Below, piece after piece: positions 1-10,098 of a stretch of 64,000 bases of DNA. This DNA is from Excoecaria cochinchinensis (Eukaryota > Streptophyta > Magnoliopsida > Malpighiales > Euphorbiaceae), in NCBI GenBank assembly GCA_947683425.1, contig CANTUQ010000055.1, positions 10,577,501-10,641,500 on the forward strand, given 5' to 3'. Position 1 is the stretch's first letter; every line of letters begins with the position of its first letter. The position numbers were made by a program, and so were the translations under genes. The notes under the pieces are model-generated. The model had not been told where the DNA came from. It did not search any database and saw only the letters and a program-made list of their open reading frames with translations.

Positions 1-914
1 CCCAGAATCAAGAGGTCTTACTTCGGTTGCAACGGTAAGTTTAGGTAATTGGCTATCAAAGGAGGATCAAGTCGTTAGAGAAAAATGGCCGCAACGTTCA
101 TTGGACGGATGAAAGGACCATTCCCAACCCCAATTGTATACTGTCTAGATTTTCTTCGATTTGAATTTGGTAATACTTGAGCTCATCAAGCTCAGCATAA
201 TAATTAAGCTAAAAAGATAGCTACTGAAACTCATCAAGGGGTACTACCATGAGCTCTACTTTTTTTTTGCTTTTTCTTCTGTTGTTTTTTTTTTCGCTTC
301 TTCTTCTGTTTTTTTTGTTTTTTTTTTTGGAAATTTATGCCTTTAATTACACGGAGATAATGATCAACCCCATTTCTGAAGTGTAGCCCATCCTTATCAG
401 GGCGATTTTTGATAGCCCATAAAATTATTAATGATTGAAACTTTTTTTCCCGAAGCGTAAACTCACCTGTATCAGTACAATTTTGATAGTCTAAAAAATT
501 GTCAAAGATTAAAACTCTTTATCAAAAGTATAAATCCATCCTTACTAGGGCAATTTTTGATATCCCGAAGGAATGTCGTGATGTATACCCATGCTTACTA
601 GAGCGGCCATTCAATACCCATGCTTACTAGAGCGGCCATTCTTCTAAGGGAAAGCCAAAATCATTTTAGGCGAAGGGTAGTTTTAACGTGTGTAATAATG
701 AAATCAGTATGCATTTAGCATACTAAAATAAAGGCTCAACGGGCTAGTGAGCGATTGCAAAACAAGGTTAGGAAATGGTCATTTAGAGAGCTATACAACA
801 AATGGTTGCCTAAATCATTTTCTAGATTCAGCCTTATCCAGGGATCGCTTTGACGGGTAATCAGAAAGGTTCTAGTGCTCTTAGTGAGTTTTCATCCAAT
901 CCCCTAATTGCAAC

Positions 915-2470
915 TAGTTTTTTTCAGTTTGTTTCCAAAATGGGCCAAAAGTGCTCTGAACTTAGAAATTACATAGTATGGCCAAATATTATCACGTGAT
1001 CCAGCTCTCAAAGATCAGACGTATCTACCCCTTACTTAATTCAAAATGGAATGAAATGCAGATTTCTAAAGTTAAGATCAAAGCCATTCATAGTTGAGAA
1101 CTACTTAGGCAGAGTCAAACTTTGAATCAAAGGTACCTTAATAAGGTGCAAACATGTCAGTGTTTTAGTGTACAGCTTAACACAAAATATTTTACTCTAT
1201 CAAAATATATCTACACAAAAATCATGTAGGCATATAAAGAATTTTTTTTTATATGTGCTAATTATGTGTTAAAAACCATGTACATAGAAAGATGCAAGTA
1301 ATAATGTTGTGCATATTAGTAATGCGTGTTAGGACCTATATGTGTTAAACATGTGTAAAAACATATTACATAGAAATGCGTACATGAAATATGTGCAAAA
1401 ACGTGCGTGCGTGAAACACCTGCAAAAAATTATGAGTGTGTAAACACTGCATGATAAATGATATGCATACACAAATTTGCAGGTTACATGCAAGCAACCT
1501 ACAACGATGGCATAAGTACAAAATATGACACAATATAGGAATGAATGTTCAAGATATATGGTACATGTGCATATGGCATGATTTAGACATGATAGGAATA
1601 CATATATGACATAAAATGAAAAAATTTGGCACAATGATGCATACATGAATCGTGAGGAATGGCAAAACTTGCATATATAAGAGTGCAAAATATATACAAA
1701 TAATGCACGTGACATAAGACACAGTATAAGAATGATTGTGTACAGTGAGCGGCATATGAATGCGATATAAGACATGTGATGAAAGTGATTGTAAGAAACG
1801 AATGACGTTTACAAAGTATGTGTATTTACATGGTATACATATACAGAACATGGCATGGTATATATAATGATTGACATACATGATGCAGGGTTCATATGTG
1901 CATGGCGTAACTCATACATGACTGTGCATGGCAATGATATTGCATACAATGTGAAAGATGCAAGGTGTCTGCCGTGTATGATGTGTATAATGACTGCCCT
2001 AATGATGTTTGCTAATGCAGCGATATGCGTATGCTCTAACACACGATGTTTATGTACATATGCAATGTGAGCCTACTGATATGTACATACCATGACACAT
2101 GATGAATGTACATTATTTATTTATTTTTTTTTAATTTTACATGTCATTGGTGATAGTATGTCTATGCATGCTATGATGTATGTCAATAAGTACGTTCGGT
2201 GATGTATGTTGTATGTAAAGATTATGGTGCACGATGGATGTCATGGATGTCATAAAGAATGTTAATATGTATGTGTTGCGACAAGCATTGCTATGTACAT
2301 ACATGACAGATACATGTTATATTTACATTCACAAATTATGATACAAACAATTTTACATACAAAGTGTACAGGTTCTATAATTGTACATGAGATAAAATGC
2401 CTATGTTTTATTTACTATTGTTGTGCATAAAAAAAAATGTGCGAGCACGAATCCACAAGTATAAGAAAAA
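915..2470. other. AT-rich interior of element A without a recognisable gene
   Basis: Rich in short ACATG/CATAT/TGTGTA words. Several open frames of 70-150 codons exist, but their conceptual products are low-complexity (rich in Cys, Ile, Tyr, His), show no known domain and overlap on both strands, so I do not call them genes. The stretch occupies the place where the related element B keeps its gag remnant. Confidence 0.6.
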
Positions 2471-3959
2471 ACTCCTCCCCACTATTTCTCTCTCACACAG
2501 GAGGTCGCGCAGTCTCTTTCCTAGGTGGGCTTGACCCATGGGTCACTAGGAAACCCAATGGGCATGTATAGTGTACGGTGAAAATCGGCTGCATAACAAC
2601 TCTTGCCTAATGTACATACGTATGGGTGTTTGGCCATTATGTATTTAAACAATTCAACTAAATCAAGATGGGCCCACCGGGGCACAAAAGCCTTTGATGA
2701 AGACCATTTAATTTAATTGATTTTGTTCAATATAGAATGGCCCAAATAGCAAGCGCAGTATTATGGTACATGCCCCCTATGGGAAGTATTTATTTCCATT
2801 AGATGAGTTTTGGTCAAAGGTGATGACATTTTTGTCACACCCCGTTTGCCCCCTAGTAGAACGAGCCATGTGTCTGTGTATGTATTTATATGTGTTTTGG
2901 CATGATCATAAGGGCATTTTGGTAATATTGCATGATTTGGGGTTTTTCTAATGCGTGTGTGTGCACGTGTTGCACCATGGTGTGAATTAATTAGGACAGA
3001 TTTGTGTATGCATGAGTGCGCCATAATAGGATATGCATTAGTGGGTTATTGTGGTGTGTGGGCATGCATACATTTGTAGGGTGTGTCCTTGAGGGACCAT
3101 TGTGTGTGTTGCTCATACATGTGTAGGGTGCATTATTAGGGTGTTTCATTGTCTGTATGTGATACATTTAGTTAGGGTGTGAGTAAGTAATCTCCTCCAC
3201 TAGATGGTTGACATGTGTAAAGGGGAAAGAAGGATGGGAAAGAGAAAATGAAAAAGGGAAAAATCAGATTTTTGAAACCCATTTCCCGTTTTCTCTCCTC
3301 CTTTTTCTTCTTCTTCCTCCTTTACACTCTCCTAAGTGCTTTACATAGATTCAAGCTCAAGTGGTGGAATTAATTACTCCCTTACATCTTCCTTGGTAAG
3401 TTCTTGCTTTTTCCTTGTGTTATTCATGCATTTTCTTCTTCTTCTTCTTAGGTTGGATCTAAGTTAGGGTTTGTGTTTTTGGTGTTTGGGTGCTTGTTTG
3501 TGCTTAGTTGAGCCTCCTCGCGAGCCAAAGGGCAAAGAGAAGGCTGAAACTAGTGGATCCAAGCAATAGGAGCTAAGGATTTTGAGGTTTGGGAATTTCT
3601 TGGTTTTCATGTATATATATGTTTATGTATGAGATTTGATGGTTTCTTAGAATTCGGTTGTTATATGTTCTTTATTTTGATGTTTATGCTATGGGTTTTT
3701 GTTTTGAAATCTGGATCTTGCAAGAGCATGAGTTAATTGTGATAATGTTGGAGTTGATGTGGTTTTGTGCATAAATTGGGGTTTTGGATGATTCTTGGAA
3801 TTGGAGGTTTAAATTAATGAATTGTGTGAAATTTCTTGTTGATTAATGTTATATTATGGTTGTTGATGCTAACGGATGGCTGGATTTGAGGTAAGAGGTT
3901 CTTGGGTGAGTTTTGTGTGTTTGTGATTGATTGTGGGAGCAAGAAAATCTGCAGAATTC

Positions 3960-4310
3960 TACAGCTTTTGGAAAACTCGACGCTGTCGCGAGCAAGACAG
4001 AGATCGGCATTTTGGAGCTTCGCTATCGCGAGCATGCGACATCCATCGCTGGCCCGCGATAGCCGAAGCGTTGAGCACCCTCTGTCGCGAGCGCGACATC
4101 CGTCGCGATCGCGACAGAGCGCGATGCTGGCTAAGTGCTATCGCGAGCCCGCGATAGCAATATTTGTTCTCTATCGTGATCGCAACATTTTTCGCCAGCG
4201 CAAGTGAGCCTGGCCGCTCCGTTCTTCTCGCGGTCGCGAAATCCGTCGCGCACGCGCAGCGAAGAGACTTCGGTCTTTATCGCGAGCGCGACAGCTCCCT
4301 GCATACTGAG
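3960..4310 (+). repeat. CpG-dense hairpin array inside the LTR
   Basis: A run of TCGCGA/CGCGAC palindromes in otherwise AT-rich DNA. The strongest are 4080-4119 (17-base arms, 16 pairing, 6-base loop CATCCG) and 4136-4159 (perfect 10-bp stem, loop AGCC). Equivalent arrays lie in the other five LTRs of this family: about 11220-11580, 13925-14245, 19680-19945, 26905-27190 and 52760-53065. They vary in number and spelling of units. If transcription starts near 3300, the array falls in the transcribed leader. Function unknown. Confidence 0.85.
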
Positions 4311-4507
4311 TGAGTTTTCTTTTGTTGTGTGCGGTTTATGGACTCCAGTTTCCTTTAATGTCTATGAGATTTATGCTTGATGTCTTATGAATTATATGAA
4401 TGAGGATCCATGATACGACTTCCTACATGTATGATGATGATTTTGGAATGTTATGAAATGGATTGCATGGTTTATGCATGACCTGCTAGAGTCTAGAAAG
4501 TGGATAG

Positions 4508-4957
4508 TTAGGCATGCCTAATAGAGTCTTATAGCTGCAGCCCTCAGTTTCATTTGGACCCCGATCAGGTCCCCGCTTGGTTACTCGCGAACCCCTATGT
4601 GTTCGGATCTTGTCTAAGATCCCTTTTGAAAATATTTTGTAAAATTTAAAAGTATCTTGATTTATCGATTCGTACCCGTAAGGTACTGTCCGTATCGGCT
4701 CGTACCCGTAAAGTACTGTCCGTATACTCGTTATCCACTCCCTCGAGTCAGCAGGTGCTTGGTATGAATATTGTTATGAGCTTCTGAATGTATGGCTTTA
4801 GTATATATGCATGCTTATGCAATTGATATGCTATAAGTATGGTATTTATGATGAACGCTTGTGTTTTGCCTTGACGACCGTTGTGAATGGTTGTCCTTTA
4901 ATATATGTGTTCCCCACTAAGCGTTTATCGCTTAGCACGGTGTGTTTACCCGTGCAG
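4508..4957 (+). promoter_or_regulatory. Conserved stem-loop chain in the LTR leader
   Basis: Ordered inverted repeats: a 14-bp palindrome TTAGGCATGCCTAA (4508-4521); GGACC/GGTCC arms (4556-4572); a perfect 7-bp stem GGATCTT/AAGATCC with loop GTCT (4605-4622); two direct copies of CGTACCCGTAA at 4671 and 4701; and a double hairpin TAAGCG/CGCTTA (4918-4934) plus GCACGG/CCGTGC (4935-4955). The same blocks in the same order recur in the other LTRs of the family, even diverged ones, for example the double hairpin at about 12195, 14930 and 53760, and reversed at about 18966 and 26173. That suggests selected RNA or DNA structure; the role is inference. Confidence 0.6.
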
Positions 4958-5353
4958 GTGCGGAAGGAGTTACTTTGGGAGAGTCGCCGCAGTCTAAGCC
5001 AACGCAGCAGGGTTTAGTATAGGACTGAGTTTTGTATTTTGAGATTCTTTTTGTATAGAACTCTTTTATATTGGTTTTGTAATTGCTTCCGCTTTTGTTT
5101 ATGTAATTTGGGATTTGTAATTAATTATTGTATCTCTTTGTTGATCAGAACAGTAATGTAATGTCTCCGTTATAATAATGCATGATCAGCTTTCGCTTTC
5201 TTTTGCTTCGCAAAAGTTTTTAATTACCTCGCTTTTGTGTATGTTTATCTACGCTTTGTTCTTTGCTTTGTTTGGTTGCACCCTGACTCGTACGGCATCT
5301 TACTCCTCATGGGATAGGATCGCCTGAGTATGGGTAATGGGTGTCACAAGTTG

Positions 5354-5367
5354 TGGTATCGGAGCTT
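5354..5367 (+). promoter_or_regulatory. Primer binding site (tRNA-iMet type)
   Basis: TGGTATCGGAGC, 5 bases after the 5' LTR, differs at one base from the usual plant PBS TGGTATCAGAGC complementary to initiator tRNA-Met. It sets the end of the 5' LTR. Confidence 0.85.
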
Positions 5368-5468
5368 AGGTTTAGGCATTTCTGGGTGATTGTCTATGTG
5401 ATGCTATGTGTGGATATGTCTATGTCTAGGGCTGTGTTGGCTGATGCGGCTGTCCTCTTGTTTGTTAG

Positions 5469-7337
5469 ATGGATTCTGATTCTGCTCATGGTGCGCTCGA
5501 GGAGTCCGCTGAAAGTGTGAATCCTCCAGCTGTAGATCCGTCTGTTTCTATGTCGGTGTCGGCTCAACATGCTAGGGTCCAGCCCGAGGCCGTTCCCATG
5601 CCTTTTAAGGCAATGCTCAGATTGCATCAGGACATGGCTCGGGTTTTGGAAAGGGTGACTGCCCCTAAAGCTCCAATAGAGAGTTTAAGAAGAGTTGGTG
5701 TTGAGGATTTTTATGGGACTGGGCTTGATGAGTCAGAGTTAGCTGAAAAGTGGCTTGACAAGGTAAAGAGAGCTTTAAGGGAAGTCAGGTGTCCTCCTGA
5801 TCAGCACGCTGAGTATGCTGTGGCATTGCTTCAAGGGTCGACTTACCAATGGTGGGAGTTGGTATGTAGGCGACCTCAGATGCCTGATCCAGTTACTTGG
5901 GATTTCTTCAGTAAGGAGTTCACTAAGGAGTATGTGACTCAGGCTTATAGGGACTCAAGATGGGCACAGTTTCTGAGTTTGAAGCAGAGAACCTTGTCAG
6001 TTTCGGATTATGACAAAGAGTTTAATCGGTTATCTCGGTATGCTCCGCGTGGGGTTATTACAGATGACTTCAGATGCAAGCATTTTGAAGCCGGGTTGAA
6101 CGAGTCCTTAAAGATTGCTTTGATTTCTTTGATGTGTATGCCTGGGGTGAGTTATTATCAGATTGCAGAGGCTGCCATGAGGGCGGAGAAGACGGAATCT
6201 TTGCTTAGAGAGAGAGCTCAGCGAAGGAATTCTGCTCGGGGTGATTCTTCCTCATCTTCGGGTAAGAGATCTAGGAACTCGCAAGATGAACCGTCAGCTG
6301 GTTCGGCTACCAGAGGGAGAAGGCAAGGTTCAGCTGTTGCAGCTAGTACTGGTAGAGGTGGCCGATCGGATGCTACGCCTGTTTGTGAGCATTGCGGTAA
6401 GGCTAACCGGGGTGAGTGTAGGTGGCTCACTGGTGGGTGCTTTAAGTGTGGGAGCACCGAGCACCGTTTGGCAAATTGTCCACAGATGAACGAAGATTGG
6501 GTACCTCAGGGAGGAGCTAGCAAAGTTGAATCGAATGCTTCTCAGGCTGCAAGAGGTAGAGGTAGAGGTAGAGGTCGAGGCGGTCGACCAAGAGATGGAG
6601 TTGTTTCTGAGTCGGTTGAGCGTCCTCCACCGGTCGTAGCTAGAGCATATGCAGTTAGAGCCAGAGAGGAGCAGGATGCCCCTGATGTGATTGCTGGTAA
6701 GTTCCTACTCCATGATACTGAATTATATGCTCTAATAGATCCTGGTTCCACACACTCATATTTGTGCACGGATAAGATTATTGATAAGTTGCATGTGGTA
6801 GATCAGTTAGACTATGAGATATGTGTGACCAATCCATTAGGGCATAGTGTCAGTGTGAGTAGAGTTTTTAGGAATTGTCCTTTGATGGTTGAGGGAGTTG
6901 AGTTCCCTGCGGATTTGATAGAGTTGCCCTTCAGAGAGTATGATTTGATTTTGGGTATGGATTGGTTGGGCAAGCATCGAGTTGTGGTTAATTGTCATAG
7001 GAAGACCTTCGTGCTTCGAGATAGGAACCGAGCTCCAGTGTTTGTAAGAGGTTTGGGTGCGAGTTCTGTGAATAATGTGATTTCTGCGATTCAAGCCAAG
7101 AGGTTTATGAGAAAGGGTTGTGAGGCTTTTCTGGCTGTGGTTTTGGATTCCAAGAGGGATCAAGTTAGGATTGAGGACATCCCTGTTGTTCGAGAGTTTA
7201 ATGATGTTTTTCCAAGTGAATTGCCAGGTTTGCCTCAAGAGAAGGAAGTTGAGCTTGCCATAGAGATCATGCCGGGTACCACACCGGTAATCGAAAGCAC
7301 CTTATCGGATGGCTCCTGTAGAGTTGAGAGAACTTAA
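5469..7337 (+). CDS. Gag-protease part of the gag-pol polyprotein (truncated by frameshift)
   Basis: A 622-codon open frame starting 100 bp after the PBS. Residues ~60-250 match the retrotransposon Gag capsid family (for example YQWWELV, LKQRTLSVSDYDKEFNRL). A basic, Ser/Arg-rich linker follows. A zinc knuckle of CX2CX4HX4C form (CFKCGSTEHRLANC) lies at residues 324-337, and an arginine-glycine tract comes after it. A retropepsin-like protease has its active-site motif LIDPGSTHSYL with Asp at residue 424. The frame should run on into RT, but one extra base near 7283-7295 shifts it, and the last ~15 residues are out-of-frame junk. The particle protein and protease parts are otherwise intact; whether they are expressed is unknown. 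Confidence 0.88.
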   Translation: MDSDSAHGALEESAESVNPPAVDPSVSMSVSAQHARVQPEAVPMPFKAMLRLHQDMARVLERVTAPKAPIESLRRVGVEDFYGTGLDESELAEKWLDKVKRALREVRCPPDQHAEYAVALLQGSTYQWWELVCRRPQMPDPVTWDFFSKEFTKEYVTQAYRDSRWAQFLSLKQRTLSVSDYDKEFNRLSRYAPRGVITDDFRCKHFEAGLNESLKIALISLMCMPGVSYYQIAEAAMRAEKTESLLRERAQRRNSARGDSSSSSGKRSRNSQDEPSAGSATRGRRQGSAVAASTGRGGRSDATPVCEHCGKANRGECRWLTGGCFKCGSTEHRLANCPQMNEDWVPQGGASKVESNASQAARGRGRGRGRGGRPRDGVVSESVERPPPVVARAYAVRAREEQDAPDVIAGKFLLHDTELYALIDPGSTHSYLCTDKIIDKLHVVDQLDYEICVTNPLGHSVSVSRVFRNCPLMVEGVEFPADLIELPFREYDLILGMDWLGKHRVVVNCHRKTFVLRDRNRAPVFVRGLGASSVNNVISAIQAKRFMRKGCEAFLAVVLDSKRDQVRIEDIPVVREFNDVFPSELPGLPQEKEVELAIEIMPGTTPVIESTLSDGSCRVERT

Positions 7338-9417
7338 AACTCAGATATAAGAGCTATTGGATAAGGGGTTTATTCGACCCAGCATATCTCCTTGGGGAGC
7401 TCCGGTTCTGTTCGTTAAGAAGAAGGATGGATCCTTGAGGATGTGTATCGACTACAGGCAGATTAATGAGATAACAGTGAAGAACAAGTATCCGTTGCCC
7501 AGAGTCGAGGATTTGTTTGATCAGCTTCGGGGTTTCGGTGTTTTCTTTAAGATAGATCTACGGTTGGGGTATTATCAACTTCGTGTTAAGGATGAGGATG
7601 TGGTTAAGACTGCATTTCGGACTCGGTATGGCCATTATGAGTTCCTTGTGATGCCGTTTGGTATGACTAATGCTCCAGCGGCATTCATGGATTTGATGAA
7701 TAGAGTGTTTAGGCCATACTTAGACCGGTTTGTGGTAGTGTTTATAGATGATATCCTGTTGTATTCCAAGGATGAGATTGAGCATGAGGAACATCTCCGA
7801 TTGGTTTTGCAAGTGTTGAGGGAACACCGGCTGTTTGCTAAGTTGAGTAAGTGTGATTTTTGGCTTTGGGAAGTGTCATTTTTGGGCCACATAGTTTCAG
7901 CCAAGGGTATTCAAGTAGATCCAGCTAAGATTGAGGCGATAGTTGAGTGGAAAGCACCTAGGAATGTTCTGAAAGTAAGGAGTTTCCTCAGTCTGGCGGG
8001 TTACTACAGTCGGTTTGTTAAAGGTTTATCAGTGATTGCCGCTCCGATGACGAGGTTGTTGAGGAAAGGAGTCAAGTTCGAATGGTCAGACAGATGTCAG
8101 GCTTGTTTTGAGCAGTTGAAGAGGTTGTTAGTTGAAGCTCCTATACTGACTCAACCCACCTCGGGTAAGGAGTTTGTTATGTATAGTGACGCTTCAGGTG
8201 TTGGTCTGGGATGTGTTCTGATGCAGGAAGGTAGGGTTGTGGCTTATGCTTCTCGACAGTTGAAGCCACACGAGAAGAACTATCCGACGCATGATCTTGA
8301 GTTAGCAGCGGTTGTTTTTGCTTTGAAGATTTGGCGTCATTATCTCTATGAGGAGAAGTGCAGGATCTTTACGGACCACGAGAGTTTGAAGTATTTCCTG
8401 ACTCAGAAGGAGCTGAACATGAGGCAGCGTCGTTGGCTTGAATTGTTTAAGGATTACGACTGCATTGTGGATTACCATCCGGGTAAGGCCAATGTAGTTG
8501 CAGATGCTTTGAGTCGGAAGTCAGTTTCTGCCTTGTTTTTGAGACGGTTCAGATGGAGGTTTGGTTCAGATGGGGCTTTGATAGCTCAGTTGAGGGTCAG
8601 GCCTACCTTGAGACAGCGGTTAGTAGATGCTCAGAAGATTGATGAGAAGCTTCAGCAAATTGTACAAGAGATTAGTTTGGGCAAGCAGTCAGAGTTTTCG
8701 GTTCAGGATGGGGTTCTTCTGTTTAGAAACCATTTGTGTGTACCGGATAATGAAGAATTAAGAAGACAGCTTTTGGATGAGGCATATAGTACAGTTTTCA
8801 CCATGCATCCCGGGAGTAGCAAGATGTACAGGGATATGAAGCAGTTTTTTTGGTGGTCTGGTATGAAGAGGGATATAGTGGACTTTGTATCCAAGTGCTT
8901 GACTTGTCAGCAGGTAAAGGCTGAGCACCAAGTTCCTTCGGGATTGCTCACGCCTTTATCCGTTCCCTCGTGGAATTGGGATGATATCACCATGGATTTT
9001 GTTTTCGGGTTGCCTTTGACTCAAAAAAAGCATGATTCTGTTTGGGTTATTATGGATCAACACACAAAGTCCGCTCACTTGTTAACGGTTAGGATGGATT
9101 TCCAGATGGATAGATTGGCCAGTATCTATGTGGATGAGATAGTTCAGTTGCATGGAGTGCCCTTGTATATAGTTTCAGACCGGGATCCAAGGTTCACATC
9201 TAAGTTCTGGAAAGAGTTGCAACGAGCTTTGGGTACCAAGCTGAATTTCAGTACGACATTTCATCCTCAGACAGATGGTCAGTCCGAACGAGTGATTCAG
9301 ATCTTAGAGGATATGTTAAGGGCTTGTGTTTTGGACTTTTCGGGTAGTTGGGACAAGTACGTATCGCTGAAGGAGTTTACTTATAACAATAGTTTTCAGT
9401 CGAGTATTGGTATGTAA
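7290..9417 (+). pseudogene. Reverse transcriptase-RNase H-integrase part of pol
   Basis: This continues gag-pol in another frame after the frameshift near 7290, with a TAA stop at 7348-7350 and another at 9415-9417. Open from 7357 for 686 codons. RT motifs include YPLPRVEDLFDQL and the catalytic FIDDILLYS box at about 7738-7764. RNase H shows YSDASGVGLG (about 8180), LELAAVVFAL and TDHESLKYF. Integrase has the zinc-binding part (TMHPGS and CLTCQ, ~8800-8910) and the DDE core: first Asp in TMDF (~8993), second in VSDRDPRF (~9174), Glu in GQSERV (~9280). Catalytic residues all look present; the defects are the two stops and the frameshift. Confidence 0.9.
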
Positions 9418-10098
9418 CCGTATGAGGCCTTGTATGGACAACAGTGTAGGACTCCAATTTGTTGGACAGAGCTATCTGAGAGGTCAGTGATTGGGCCAGA
9501 TCTGGTTAGAGATACAGAGGAGAAGATCAGAGTTGTGCAGCGAAATTTGAAAGCGGCTAAGGATCGACAGAAGTCTTATGCCAACCTGAAGAGAAAAGAT
9601 GTGCAGTTTGAAGTTGGGGACAAAGTCTTTCTTAAAGTTTCTCCTTGGAGAAAAGTGCTTCGATTTGGGAAGAAAGGAAAGCTTAGTCCTCGCTTTATTT
9701 GTCCGTATGAGGAGTTGGCAAGAGTTGGTCCAGTAGCTTATAGATTGGCTTTGCCGATGGAATTATCGAAGCTTCATTATGTGTTTCACGTTTTGATGCT
9801 CCGTTGGTATAGATCGGATCCTTCTCATGTGTTGTCGGTTTAAGAGGTTCAAGTGCTGTCTGATTTTTCCTACGATGAGGAGCCTAGAGCTATCTTAGCT
9901 CGGGAAGTAAGACCGTTGAGGAACAAGTAGATCCCTTTGGTTAAGGTTTTGTGGAATCACCATGGGGTCGAGGAAGCAATATGGGAACCGGAAGAGTCAT
10001 TGAGAACTCAGTACCCACAGTTGTTAAGTTCAGGTGAGAATTTCGAGGACGAAATTCTTGTAGTAGGGGAGAGTTATCACACCCCGTTTGCCCCCTAG
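9418..10098 (+). pseudogene. Integrase C-terminus and chromodomain-like end of pol
   Basis: Same frame as the RT-integrase segment, after the TAA at 9415. Open again from 9430 (MYGQQCRTPICWTE) for 137 codons, with stops at 9841-9843 and 9928-9930, then open to a TAG at 10096-10098, just inside the 3' LTR. The segment GDKVFLKVSPWRKVLRFG is the usual post-core region of chromovirus integrase, and VLWNHHGVEEAIWEPEE is the aromatic/acidic chromodomain-like motif thought to direct integration to particular chromatin. Comparison with copy 2 shows the stops at 9841 and 9928 arose from Gln codons, and the one at 9415 from Ser. Confidence 0.82.
10059..10074 (+). promoter_or_regulatory. Polypurine tract of copy 1
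   Basis: TAGTAGGGGAGAG immediately before the 3' LTR, in the position where plus-strand DNA synthesis is primed. The equivalent tract of copy 2 is at 21041-21056, reversed. Confidence 0.8.

Larger units (their letters stand above)
2833..5348 (+). repeat. 5' LTR of chromovirus copy 1
   Basis: Begins TGTCACACCCCG and ends GGTGTCACA. It runs from the TSD to 5 bp before the PBS. In order it holds a U3-like stretch (~2833-3290), a pyrimidine-rich patch typical of plant initiation regions (~3290-3330), a GGTAAG donor-like site at 3395, an AG/GTAAG donor-like site at 3890/3891, a CpG-dense hairpin cluster (~3960-4310), a chain of conserved stem-loops (4508-4957) and an acceptor-like GTGCAG at 4952-4957. 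I saw no convincing TATA box; the start site is inferred. Confidence 0.92.

Noticed and set aside
3960..4310. CRISPR-like array
   Set aside because: Repeats are short palindromes with irregular spacing and no unique spacers of constant length; context is a plant LTR.
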